Of a stretch of 20,722 bases of DNA, positions 6,652-13,489 are shown one piece after another; the first letter of the stretch is position 1, and every line of letters starts with the position of its first letter. Under the pieces are notes generated by a model. It did not search any database and was not told the DNA's origin. It worked only from the letters and a program-made list of their open reading frames with translations. The stretch comes from Nanobdellota archaeon. Lineage in GTDB: Archaea > Nanobdellota > Nanobdellia > SCGC-AAA011-G17 > VGLX01. The stretch covers positions 1-20,722 of the forward strand of contig JAUYDG010000033.1 in NCBI GenBank assembly GCA_030691925.1, given 5' to 3'. The translations under genes and the position numbers were made by a program.

Positions 6652-6738
6652 TCACGCGCACACTTGTCGTGTTGTCCAGTACCTGGCCGGGTAGCTCAAA
6701 GCCTGTCAGTTGGCTGTTTAAACAGTAAATTTAGCGTT

Positions 6739-7755
6739 TTATAGGTATATGCTTTCAGAACCGAATAGGCCCATGAGGGGCCCTTTTCCTTTTGGGCCGT
6801 GGCAGTCTGAGCCGTAAGTGGTCATGAGTCCCAGCTTTTCAGCCATCTTCCTGAAGTATTCGTTTATTGTATGCTGCATGCGCCCGTGATGGGGGTCGCT
6901 GCCTTCGTAGTAGTACATCTCAACGCCGTCCAGGCCTTTGCCTGCCAGCTCTTTGACGAAGAGGTAAGGCGTGAACTTTTCCGGGGATTCTGAGAACCAG
7001 CCCTTTTCGTCAAGCTCCCATTCTTTTGCCATGCCTTTCTTGTACCCTCTTGATGTTCCCGGGTGTGCCAGGACTGCAAGGCCTTCAGCCTTCTTTACGG
7101 CTTCGATAGCTTCGAAGAATGATGGCTTCTTCTCTTTCCCTTCGAACAAAAAGTGGTATTCATCCTTGAATTCAGTAGAACAGAGCTTGTCTCCTAGCAG
7201 GATTTTTGCAACAGCCTCTGAATTGATGGAAAACTTTTCCAGTATGTAGTATACGATATCCCATTTGGACAGGAACGGCTTCGGGTTCGGGTAGTTGTCT
7301 ATTTCATTTCTCCATGAGATTATCATGCCTGTCGAGATGCCTGAAGGGTTTTGCAGCTGGTATTTCATGTTTTTGTTTCTTGTTTCAAAGTCAGGTGAGT
7401 TGATATACAGGTTGAAAGCGCTTACATAGAACTCTAATGACCTGAGCCTTGACTCTGCACGCTTGTCAACGAAAGGCTGTATCTTTGCAGGATCGATTTG
7501 CAGGCCTAACAGTTCTATGTCCACGACTTTAACGTCCCCTTTTTCGTGCTCTGCATCTATCTCTATCCCTGGAATCACCCTTAAGTTAATTTCTTTGCCT
7601 GCTTCTAGGGCTTCTGGAATACCCAATGTGGTGTCGTGGTCTGTTAATGCTATGGCTTCAAGCCCTCTGGATTTCGCCTGCTTCACGACTTCTTTTGGCG
7701 TCCACATGCCGTCTGAGGCTTTTGAATGTATGTGGGTGTCCATTATTATTGTCAT
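6739..7755 (-). CDS. PHP-domain metal-dependent phosphoesterase
   Basis: 338 residues. The N terminus MDTHIHSKASDG is PHP motif I (two His ligands), followed by ALTDHDTTLGIPEA (motif II), VIPGIEIDAE (motif III) and, in the C-terminal third, LAVLAHPG and TYGSDCHGPKG (last motifs). These residues coordinate the metal cluster of PHP phosphoesterases such as TrpH/YciV-type 5'-3' exonucleases or nucleotide phosphatases. About 130 residues between motif III and the AHPG motif form an insertion that I do not recognise. The ATG at 7755 fits a TATA box 30 bp upstream; the internal ATG at 7743 fits less well. It is a single-gene unit. The substrate is uncertain, but a hydrolase acting on nucleic acid or nucleotide phosphates is likely. 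Confidence 0.85.
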   Translation of the reverse strand: MTIIMDTHIHSKASDGMWTPKEVVKQAKSRGLEAIALTDHDTTLGIPEALEAGKEINLRVIPGIEIDAEHEKGDVKVVDIELLGLQIDPAKIQPFVDKRAESRLRSLEFYVSAFNLYINSPDFETRNKNMKYQLQNPSGISTGMIISWRNEIDNYPNPKPFLSKWDIVYYILEKFSINSEAVAKILLGDKLCSTEFKDEYHFLFEGKEKKPSFFEAIEAVKKAEGLAVLAHPGTSRGYKKGMAKEWELDEKGWFSESPEKFTPYLFVKELAGKGLDGVEMYYYEGSDPHHGRMQHTINEYFRKMAEKLGLMTTYGSDCHGPKGKGPLMGLFGSESIYL

Positions 7756-7769
7756 TTCATCAGATGAGA

Positions 7770-7790
7770 ACTAGCGCTAGTCTTTAAAAC
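7770..7790 (-). promoter_or_regulatory. PHP-gene promoter with overlapping perfect palindrome
   Basis: On the minus strand GTTTTAAAG (7782-7790) is a TATA box centred 30 bp before the ATG at 7755. Immediately downstream, 7770-7781 is the perfect 12-bp palindrome ACTAGCGCTAGT, lying between TATA box and expected start site. That is a classic place for a repressor operator in archaea. The regulator is unknown. Confidence 0.5.
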
Positions 7791-7853
7791 TTTTGATTCT
7801 TCTTTGAGGTTATTGTTAGATTTTCTGTAAGGGTGGAGCGTTCCCTAAGTGGC
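7783..7853 (+). repeat. Left arm of an imperfect long inverted repeat
   Basis: Read from outside inward this arm has TTTAAAA (7783-7789), TTTGAGGTTATTGTTAG (7803-7819) and TTCCCTAAGTGGC (7841-7853). The reverse complement of 8639-8713 has the same three blocks in the same order. Block 2 matches at 15 of 17 positions and block 3 at 12 of 13, with similar spacing. The arm lies in the PHP upstream region and borders the Cys-rich membrane protein gene. Confidence 0.6.
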
Positions 7854-7892
7854 ACGTAAGAAAGAATGTATGTTCAAAGCTAAAAAAAAATT

Positions 7893-7906
7893 AAGGTTTA
7901 AACCTT
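7893..7906. repeat. 14-bp perfect palindrome at the 3' end of the Cys-rich gene
   Basis: AAGGTTTAAACCTT is a perfect palindrome that includes the stop codon of the gene at 7898-8581. The same core followed by TTCT recurs in direct orientation (TTTAAACCTTTCT at 7897-7909 and 8607-8619), at the gene's promoter on the other side. An A-run at 7882-7890 reads as a T-run after the gene on the minus strand, so the palindrome plus T-run could also terminate transcription. Confidence 0.5.
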
Positions 7907-8581
7907 TCTACATTTGGCTTGAATTACTTTAAAACCTTCTTTAGTTTCATCACTGGGATTAATCACCAAATCAATTGAGAGTGTAATCTTCTTTCCTATT
8001 GTGCCATCTGGGTTTATAGGTTGATTAGTGTAATATAAATCATAAGAATTATAAAAATAATTAATGTTTTCTCCTTCTTTTTTTCCTCTTTCAAAATCGT
8101 AAACATTTGTTAATATACTCCCTATGGGTGTTCCATCAGCCCAAAGTAGGGGTTTACACCTGATTTCTTCAGATGCCTTACATTCATTAATACATCTTGT
8201 ATAAGTATCACCGCACTCTCCACTTGAAACACTTTCTGGAAAATCTGGATAACGTGTTGCGCAGTTTTCATAATGATAAAAATAACACCAATAAGCATCC
8301 ATACATCGATCTTCAGTCTCTCGACAACCACAATCAAAGAATGCATTACTACATCTTTTTTGAAGGTCATATCCACAAATATCTCCACTACACTCTAATT
8401 TTATTCTATCAGGTATTATTCCTTCAGGACAATAACTCACACTAGGAACAAGACCGGGAGCAATACCCAAATAGTGCATAAAATACCAGTAAAAAATTAA
8501 TACAACCACAGCTATGATGCCCATTACTATCAAATACTGCTTAAATGGTAAGTATGTTACTATTGTTCCTTTCTTGTCCAT
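7898..8581 (-). CDS. Membrane-anchored Cys-rich extracytoplasmic protein, unknown function
   Basis: 227 residues. MDKKGTIVTY is followed by one membrane helix (about residues 15-38), then about 190 residues predicted outside the membrane with at least 13 cysteines packed between residues 51 and 142. These include C-G-C-R-E-T-E-D-R-C and pairs spaced 3-7 apart, suggesting a disulfide-rich module. The C-terminal 80 residues have few cysteines. The KKG start resembles the N termini of the pilin-like proteins at 473-2525. The DNA is noticeably more AT-rich than its neighbours and favours A/T third positions, so it may be acquired. It is flanked by inverted repeats. No domain recognised. Confidence 0.65.
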   Translation of the reverse strand: MDKKGTIVTYLPFKQYLIVMGIIAVVVLIFYWYFMHYLGIAPGLVPSVSYCPEGIIPDRIKLECSGDICGYDLQKRCSNAFFDCGCRETEDRCMDAYWCYFYHYENCATRYPDFPESVSSGECGDTYTRCINECKASEEIRCKPLLWADGTPIGSILTNVYDFERGKKEGENINYFYNSYDLYYTNQPINPDGTIGKKITLSIDLVINPSDETKEGFKVIQAKCRKV

Positions 8582-8605
8582 GCCATTTGTTAGGATTAAG
8601 AAGGG

Positions 8606-8614
8606 TTTTAAACC
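8606..8614 (-). promoter_or_regulatory. TATA box for the Cys-rich membrane protein gene
   Basis: GGTTTAAAA on the minus strand is centred about 28 bp before the ATG at 8581, so the transcript is probably leaderless. Confidence 0.5.
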
Positions 8615-8638
8615 TTTCTTTTACGAATACACATACAC

Positions 8639-8713
8639 GCCACTTCGGGAATGAATCATCATACGTAACAGCTAACGTTAACCTCAAAAACTTCTGCAAC
8701 AAAAACTTTTAAA
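8639..8713 (-). repeat. Right arm of an imperfect long inverted repeat
   Basis: On the plus strand it contains GCCACTTCGGGAA (8639-8651), CTAACGTTAACCTCAAA (8672-8688) and TTTTAAA (8707-8713). These are the inverted counterparts of the blocks at 7783-7853. The last block is also the TATA box of the zinc-ribbon gene. GCCACTT(C/A)GGGAA lies 86-88 bp before the start codons of both outward-facing genes. Confidence 0.6.
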
Positions 8714-8714
8714 T
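8705..8714 (+). promoter_or_regulatory. TATA box for the zinc-ribbon gene
   Basis: ACTTTTAAAT is centred about 28 bp before the ATG at 8739, the spacing of a leaderless archaeal gene. Confidence 0.6.
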
Positions 8715-8738
8715 ACTATCTTTTCCTATTGGCTTGGA

Positions 8739-8954
8739 ATGGCTGAAGAAAAAATAGATTATGAGAACTTGAATAACGAGGGTATGGAGCACATAAAGGT
8801 GACCTTCATACCTAAGAAATGCCCTACCTGCAAGGAGCTCTTGGTTGTAAAGGAGCTTGGTGTTTGGGGTTACTGGTGCGAGAAGTGCATGTTCTGGTGG
8901 GGGACTTACGATCCTTATCCTGTTGTCAAGCTGGAAAATAAAAAGAAGAAATAG
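8739..8954 (+). CDS. Small zinc-ribbon protein
   Basis: 71 residues with one four-cysteine zinc ribbon: C28-P-T-C31 and C47-E-K-C50. It is followed by an aromatic stretch (FWWGTYDPYP) and a Lys-rich tail. No other domain is present. Such single-ribbon proteins in archaea often bind nucleic acid or a partner protein, but nothing here points to a specific role. The start is supported by the TATA box at 8705-8714. Its stop is two bases from the stop of the convergent Orc1/Cdc6-like gene. Confidence 0.7.
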   Translation: MAEEKIDYENLNNEGMEHIKVTFIPKKCPTCKELLVVKELGVWGYWCEKCMFWWGTYDPYPVVKLENKKKK

Positions 8955-8956
8955 TC

Positions 8957-10021
8957 TCAGAAGTCTGTGAGTTTTTTGCCTGCCACGCTTATGGTAGAGG
9001 TTTTTCCGCCTTGCTTTGTGGTGTTCTCTTTTATTGTCAGCAGTCCTGCTTCTTCCATGTCTCTTACTTTCCTTTGCAGTGTCCTGTAGCTTTGCTTGTA
9101 ACTTTTCTTGTATTCTTCGTATATTTGTGTAAGGGTGCTTTCCGGTTTTTCTTTCACGAGGTCTAATATGAATTTTTCTTCGTCTCCTAAGTCTTTTGAG
9201 TCTCTTATTTTGAAGCTGTCAAGCTTTTTTATCGCTTTTTCCGCATGTTCCAGGGTTATCTTTTTTGAGCTTTTGCCCTCTGCTATGTTCCCTGATTCTT
9301 TCAGGAGGAATAGTCCTGTTCTTATGTCTCCTAGCTCTGCTGTTTTTTCCACTACTTTTTCGAACGCTTCTTCCTGCCAAACATCTGGCACGAAGGCTGT
9401 TTCTTTTCTTTGCTCCAGGATGCCTTTTGTTTCGTCGTAGCTGTATGGCTCGAATTCCAGTATTTCCGGTATCATTCTTGATCTTATCCTTTGGTCCAGC
9501 TTTGCTAGCCATTCTTTTTCGTTTGTTATCAGGAATACAGTTTTTTTGTATAAATCTTCTAGGATTGAGTAGAGTATGCTTTGCTCTTCCAGCTTGTCCA
9601 CTTCGTCAAAGCAGAAGACCACTTTTTTCTTGTTTAGTAGCTTGCATGCTTCTTTGAAGATTTCGTCGCTTTTCTTGTTGTGCGTCCATTTGTAGCCTGC
9701 TTTTTCACACATATATAAGGCTATTTTGTAGAACGTGTCTTTTTTCCAGCAGTTTATGTAGATTGGTATTATGTCCAGCGTTTCTTGCTCTAGCTCTTCG
9801 AAGACTTTTTTCATTGCTACTGTTTTTCCTATTCCTGGCTTTCCTGTTATCAATAAGTGTGTTCCGTTTTTGTTTTGGAATAGTGGCTTTATGCATGTTA
9901 CCATGTGCTGCTGCTGGTTTTCCCTGTACTTGATTATTTTCGGCACGTAGTCAAAGTCTAGTTCTGTCTCATTAAGGAACAGGCTTTCAGAATCTTTCAG
10001 CATGTTTTCAAAAATTCCCAT
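8957..10021 (-). CDS. Orc1/Cdc6-family AAA+ ATPase
   Basis: 354 residues. Walker A GKPGIGKT (60-67), Walker B VVFCFDEVDKL (about 134-143), sensor 1 LITNE (164-168), an arginine-containing LDQRIRSRM (175-183) and sensor 2 GDIRTGLFLL make a complete AAA+ ATPase of the Orc1/Cdc6 type. About 70 C-terminal residues (LTQIYEEYKKSYKQSYRTLQ onward) form a winged helix that would contact DNA. Length is slightly below the usual 370-420. Family members mark replication origins and load MCM; a divergent regulator role is also possible. Promoter: ATATTAAAA on the minus strand, about 29 bp before the ATG. The upstream 166-bp AT-rich gap could hold binding sites, but no clear ORB repeat is seen. Confidence 0.8.
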   Translation of the reverse strand: MGIFENMLKDSESLFLNETELDFDYVPKIIKYRENQQQHMVTCIKPLFQNKNGTHLLITGKPGIGKTVAMKKVFEELEQETLDIIPIYINCWKKDTFYKIALYMCEKAGYKWTHNKKSDEIFKEACKLLNKKKVVFCFDEVDKLEEQSILYSILEDLYKKTVFLITNEKEWLAKLDQRIRSRMIPEILEFEPYSYDETKGILEQRKETAFVPDVWQEEAFEKVVEKTAELGDIRTGLFLLKESGNIAEGKSSKKITLEHAEKAIKKLDSFKIRDSKDLGDEEKFILDLVKEKPESTLTQIYEEYKKSYKQSYRTLQRKVRDMEEAGLLTIKENTTKQGGKTSTISVAGKKLTDF

Positions 10022-10045
10022 AACTCTTTAGAGTGCTCCCTCTTT

Positions 10046-10054
10046 TTTTAATAT
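10046..10054 (-). promoter_or_regulatory. TATA-like element for the Orc1/Cdc6-like gene
   Basis: On the minus strand ATATTAAAA is centred about 29 bp before the ATG at 10021. It forms half of a divergent promoter region with the ferredoxin gene. Confidence 0.4.
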
Positions 10055-10125
10055 TTCTATATTATAATACTCTATTCAAAGTAGGCTACGGTTAATAGCA
10101 TTCTTTAATTATCAAAAACAGAAAT

Positions 10126-10135
10126 CCTTTTAAAC
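10126..10135 (+). promoter_or_regulatory. TATA box for the ferredoxin-AOR operon
   Basis: CCTTTTAAAC predicts a start near 10158 and a leader of about 30 bases. A GGGGG run about nine bases before the ATG at 10188 may help ribosome binding. Confidence 0.45.
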
Positions 10136-10187
10136 ATGCTCTCTTTCCTCGTTTTTGAAGGATAATACTTAATGGGGGTTTTTTAAA

Positions 10188-10703
10188 ATGGAAGAAAATA
10201 AGACCGAAGATAAAAAATTGGAAAATCTTTTAAGAATAAAATCAAAAGAAAATTTTGAAGAGCTTTGTTCTGGATGTGGCGTTTGTGAAGCTTTCTGCCA
10301 CGCAACGCATTACGACACTGAAGGGAAGGCGAAATCAGCGATAAGGATAAGCGATGAGAACTTCCCGGTGCCTGGTGGTTATAAGTGCGCTGTCTGCAAC
10401 CAGTGCGGGAAATGCGCCAGGGAGTGCCCGGCTGATGCTATAAAGAAAGTAGGGAATATTTACAAGATAGATGATGACTTATGCGTGAGGTGCACTGCTC
10501 CTGGAACAGGCCATCCGATATGCGTTGACGTCTGCCCTACCAGAGCGATATACACGCACAAGGACCAGCTGACGCCTATAAAATGTGATGGCTGCGGGAC
10601 TTGCGTTGAGATGTGCCCTAAAGGCGCTTTGGAGTACGTTTTTAAGAAGCTTAAAGCTGATACGGAAAACATTCCTCAGCAACCTAAGGAGGTGCCAAAA
10701 TGA
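10188..10703 (+). CDS. Polyferredoxin (four [4Fe-4S] motifs), electron partner of AOR
   Basis: 171 residues with four cysteine groups: C27-C30-C33-C37, C67-C70-C73-C76-C80, C99-C102 with C112-C116 (a spaced motif, CTAPGTGHPICVDVCP), and C133-C136-C139-C143. The arrangement resembles 16-Fe electron-transfer subunits of the HycB/DmsB type that accompany molybdo- and tungstoenzymes. Its stop overlaps the ATG of the AOR gene (ATGA), with AGGAGGTG just upstream, so the two are translated together. The natural role is to take electrons from AOR, or deliver them in the reverse direction. There is no signal peptide, so it is cytoplasmic. Confidence 0.85.
   Translation: MEENKTEDKKLENLLRIKSKENFEELCSGCGVCEAFCHATHYDTEGKAKSAIRISDENFPVPGGYKCAVCNQCGKCARECPADAIKKVGNIYKIDDDLCVRCTAPGTGHPICVDVCPTRAIYTHKDQLTPIKCDGCGTCVEMCPKGALEYVFKKLKADTENIPQQPKEVPK
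10686..10693 (+). promoter_or_regulatory. Ribosome binding site for AOR
   Basis: AAGGAGGTG ends six bases before the ATG at 10700, inside the 3' end of the ferredoxin gene. This fits a strong internal-operon Shine-Dalgarno site. Confidence 0.65.
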
Positions 10704-12523
10704 AAGGCTACGCAGGAGAGATACTAAGGGTCAACTTATCAACCAAAGAAGTAAAGAAGGAGAAGCTTGATGAAAACTTGGCAAGGATACATTTAGGTGG
10801 CAGAGGATTGGCTACCAGGATAGCTTATGATGAAATACCTTCTGATGCTGATCCGCTGAGCCCTGGTAACAAGTTGATAATGGCTTCAGGCCCTTTGTCA
10901 GGCACAAGAGTCCCGGCTTCCGGCAAGACTGACTTTGTTGCTAAAAGCCCGTTAACAGGAGGCTATGGAAGCAGCAACGTTGGAGGGCATTTGGCTGAAG
11001 AGATGAAATTTGCTGGTTATGATGCAATAATAATTGAAGGCGCTTCTGACAAGCCCTGCTATTTGTATATCGATGATGACAAAGTTGAGGTAAGGGACGC
11101 TTCACAATACTGGGGCTTAGGATCGATAACCGGTGAAAAAAAGTTTAAAGATGACTTAGGCAATGATTTCCAGATAGCGGTTATAGGCCCGGCAGCTGAG
11201 AACTTGGTGAAGTACAGCTGCATCTCGCATGACTTCGGCAGGAACGCTGGCAGGGCAGGGATGGGCACTGTCATGGGGGGCAAAAAGCTGAAAGCGATAG
11301 CGATGAGAGGAAGCAAGAGCTTGGAAGTCCACGACAAGCAGGCATTGGATAAGGTTGTGAAAACTATGTTTGAAGAATGCATGAAGCATCCTGAGCTTAA
11401 GGCGTGGCAGATATGGGGGACATCTGGCGTTACAAAATGGTGCTCCTCAACGATAAACGCGTTCCCTACAAAGAATTTCAGCATGGGTCATTTCGAGCAT
11501 GATGAAAAGTTGAGGGCAGAGGTTATGAGGGAGAAGATGAACAAGCATGGCAAGGCTTGCGGGATGTGCCCTATGGCCTGCGGCCAGTACTCTTATTCCA
11601 AAAAGCACAACATCACCGTTGAAGGGCCTGAGTATGAGACCATAGCTTTGATGGGTGGCAACTTGGGGATTACGGATATAGAGGATGTTGCTTACCTGAA
11701 TTACGTTGCTGATGAATTAGGCCTTGATACGATATCTACCGGAAACATAGTAGCGCATGTTATAGAAGCGTACAAGAAAGGCAAGGTAACAGACACTCAG
11801 CTTGACGGCTTGAAGCTAGACTGGAACGCCACAAGTGAAATAGCGGCTTTGATGGACAGGATAGCTCACAGGCGAGGCTTCGGAAACTTATTAGCAAATG
11901 GCGTCAAGTATGTTTCAAAAATTTTAGGGACAGAGGAATATGCGATGCATGTGAAAGGCACAGAGATCAGCGGCTACGAATCAAGAAGGCGCGGCTCTAT
12001 GAAGCTCGCTTACGGTACTTGCAACGTAGGCGGTCATCACAATGATGCTTGGGCTATAACTTATGACGTTGCAAAAGGCGACAAGAAGGCTGAAAAGGTC
12101 ATAGAGCTTCAGCATATAAGGCCGGGCTTTGACGCTTTAGGCGCCTGCAGGCTGCCTTGGGTAGAGCTAGGGATAAAGATAGACTATTACTTGGAAGCTT
12201 TGAACGCGATAACAGGGTTCAACTTCTCGATGGACGACTTGATGAAGGCTTATGAGAGGAACTTCAACCTTATGAGGATGTTCTGGGTCAAGCACGTTGC
12301 AGGATTTGACAGGAAACAAGATCAGGTTCCTGAGAGATGGTACAAGGAAGAGGAAAGCAAAGTAAGGCCTGATGAGCCTATAGTGAGCAAGAAAGAGTAC
12401 AACGAGCTTTTGGACAAGTACTACAAGCTTCGCGGCTGGACCAAGAAAGGAGTGCCGAGTAAGAAGAAGCTGAAAGCGCTAGGCTTAGATTTCGCGATAA
12501 AGGATTTGAAGAGGGAAAAATAA
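10700..12523 (+). CDS. aor: Aldehyde:ferredoxin oxidoreductase family tungstoenzyme
   Basis: 607 residues, the usual AOR length. The N-terminal domain has LGGRGLATR, SGPLSGTRVPASGK and SPLTGGYGSSNVGG, which bind the bis-tungstopterin cofactor. GRAGMGTVMGGKKLKAIAMRG is the family signature. Cluster ligands are C287-x-x-C290-x-x-x-C294 plus C483 in DALGACRLPW, matching the ligand pattern known from Pyrococcus AOR. VEGPEYET (E313) and GGHHNDAW (H446/H447) are the expected active-site residues. It oxidises aldehydes to acids, reducing ferredoxin; substrate range cannot be read. It is in an operon with the polyferredoxin. Family assignment is very strong; AOR versus GOR/FOR subtype less so. Confidence 0.9.
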   Translation: MKGYAGEILRVNLSTKEVKKEKLDENLARIHLGGRGLATRIAYDEIPSDADPLSPGNKLIMASGPLSGTRVPASGKTDFVAKSPLTGGYGSSNVGGHLAEEMKFAGYDAIIIEGASDKPCYLYIDDDKVEVRDASQYWGLGSITGEKKFKDDLGNDFQIAVIGPAAENLVKYSCISHDFGRNAGRAGMGTVMGGKKLKAIAMRGSKSLEVHDKQALDKVVKTMFEECMKHPELKAWQIWGTSGVTKWCSSTINAFPTKNFSMGHFEHDEKLRAEVMREKMNKHGKACGMCPMACGQYSYSKKHNITVEGPEYETIALMGGNLGITDIEDVAYLNYVADELGLDTISTGNIVAHVIEAYKKGKVTDTQLDGLKLDWNATSEIAALMDRIAHRRGFGNLLANGVKYVSKILGTEEYAMHVKGTEISGYESRRRGSMKLAYGTCNVGGHHNDAWAITYDVAKGDKKAEKVIELQHIRPGFDALGACRLPWVELGIKIDYYLEALNAITGFNFSMDDLMKAYERNFNLMRMFWVKHVAGFDRKQDQVPERWYKEEESKVRPDEPIVSKKEYNELLDKYYKLRGWTKKGVPSKKKLKALGLDFAIKDLKREK

Positions 12524-12539
12524 TTTTTTTATACTTTTT
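12524..12539 (+). terminator. T-rich terminator after AOR
   Basis: The AOR stop codon is followed directly by a seven-base T-run (12524-12530) and a second T-run at 12535-12539. Archaeal RNA polymerase terminates at such oligo-T tracts without a hairpin. The same sequence (TTTATACT) may also act as a weak TATA box for the next gene, although it is only about 18 bp from its ATG. Confidence 0.4.
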
Positions 12540-12548
12540 CGAATTAAA

Positions 12549-13487
12549 ATGAAGCGTGAGAAGAATTTAAGGTGCGTGATTCATGGCAGTTTTAGGAAAC
12601 ATTTTAAATTAATACAAAACACGCATAAATTGTTTACAGATTCTGGGATAGATATTATTGCTCCAGAGAGTTCTAAGATTAATGGGGAGATAGATGGGTT
12701 TGTTCATCTAGAAAGTGATAAAAGCACGGATCCAAGAGTAGTCGAACTGTTGTATCTTAAGAAAGTGTCAGAACTTGGACTAGAAGGATTTAGCTATTAT
12801 ATCAACCCGGATGGTAGATTAGGAACAAGTGCTTCGTACGAACTGGCTATAGACCATCTTACTAATACTAGATGCTTGTTCATGGAAAAGCTCACAGATC
12901 ATCCTGCTTATATACCCCAGAACTCTGTTTGGAAACCTAAAGAGCTATGCGAGTATATCTTGGAAAACGGGCATTATCCATCGCCAATAATTCCGGAGGA
13001 TGAGAAGCATATCTACGAGATGACTCAAGACCTTATCCTCCCTGGTTCTGTCATTGCTGTTGGGGCGATTACTGTTGACTACAGCAGTAAAAAATATAAG
13101 AATGGACAGGAAAGAGAGGTTTTGATGGTGCAAACTCATAAATGGGGGAACAGGTTCTCTATTATAGGGGGAAAGGTTAGAAGAAATGAGAGGTTAGTTG
13201 ACGCGCTAAAGCGGGAGATATTAGAAGAAACTAGCCTAGAATCGGAAATCGAGGAGAGCATTTGTACGTTTGATGAAATCAAAGGATCTGGCTATTTCCA
13301 AAAGGGGTTGCATAAAGTTTTCATCGATTACGTTGCTAAGGTGAAGAAGAGAAAAGTTAAATTAAACGAAGAGGCGAAAAAGTATGTGTGGATTCCGCCA
13401 ACACTAGCATTGCAGGAATTAGACATCGAGCCGAATGCTAAGGAAACATTAGAAGCTTATATAAGAAATCATAAAAGAATCGCGTAA
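12549..13487 (+). CDS. Deoxyribosyltransferase-like / NUDIX hydrolase fusion protein
   Basis: 312 residues, two domains. Residues 1-120 begin LRCVIHGSFRKHFKLI, then IIAPESS, FVHLESD and INPDGRLGTSASYELA. This set resembles nucleoside 2-deoxyribosyltransferase-like proteins, with N-P-D-G-x-x-G as a ligand loop. Residues 165-310 are a NUDIX domain with the full box G208-x5-E214-x7-R222-E223-x-x-E226-E227; its final Gly-hydrophobic pair is Ser-Leu here. NUDIX enzymes hydrolyse nucleoside diphosphate derivatives. The pairing suggests a nucleotide-sanitising or salvage enzyme with both functions in one chain. Which substrate is not visible. The DNA is more AT-rich than the adjacent AOR gene. Its stop lies two bases from the convergent MoaD-like stop. 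Confidence 0.75.
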   Translation: MKREKNLRCVIHGSFRKHFKLIQNTHKLFTDSGIDIIAPESSKINGEIDGFVHLESDKSTDPRVVELLYLKKVSELGLEGFSYYINPDGRLGTSASYELAIDHLTNTRCLFMEKLTDHPAYIPQNSVWKPKELCEYILENGHYPSPIIPEDEKHIYEMTQDLILPGSVIAVGAITVDYSSKKYKNGQEREVLMVQTHKWGNRFSIIGGKVRRNERLVDALKREILEETSLESEIEESICTFDEIKGSGYFQKGLHKVFIDYVAKVKKRKVKLNEEAKKYVWIPPTLALQELDIEPNAKETLEAYIRNHKRIA

Positions 13488-13489
13488 TC

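Larger units (their letters stand above)
6244..6738. other. 495-bp stretch without a confident gene
   Basis: Between DUF460 and the PHP gene I find one doubtful ORF on the minus strand (6310-6591), an 8-bp inverted repeat (6295-6335), a short GAGGGG/CCCCTC hairpin spanning the DUF460 stop codon (6234-6251), and a palindromic TATA element (6640-6651). An AGTGGT/ACCACT hairpin is near 6414-6430 and CTGTTTAAACAG is near 6713-6724. No complete tRNA or rRNA is visible. The part 6652-6738 would be the start of any plus-strand transcript from the TATA element and contains only short stops-bound frames. Confidence 0.5.

Noticed and set aside
6683..6725. tRNA-like start (GGCCGGGTAGCTCA)
   Set aside because: It resembles the acceptor and D-arm of a tRNA, but there is no matching anticodon arm, T-arm (GGTTCGAATCC) or 3' acceptor strand within reach.
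9265..9657. Plus-strand ORF of 130 codons inside the Orc1/Cdc6-like gene
   Set aside because: Its Leu/Phe/Cys-rich product mirrors Lys/Glu codons of the real gene; Walker and sensor motifs are on the minus strand.
10022..10187. ORB-type origin repeats
   Set aside because: No recognisable pair of ORB sequences was found. The origin idea stays a positional inference.
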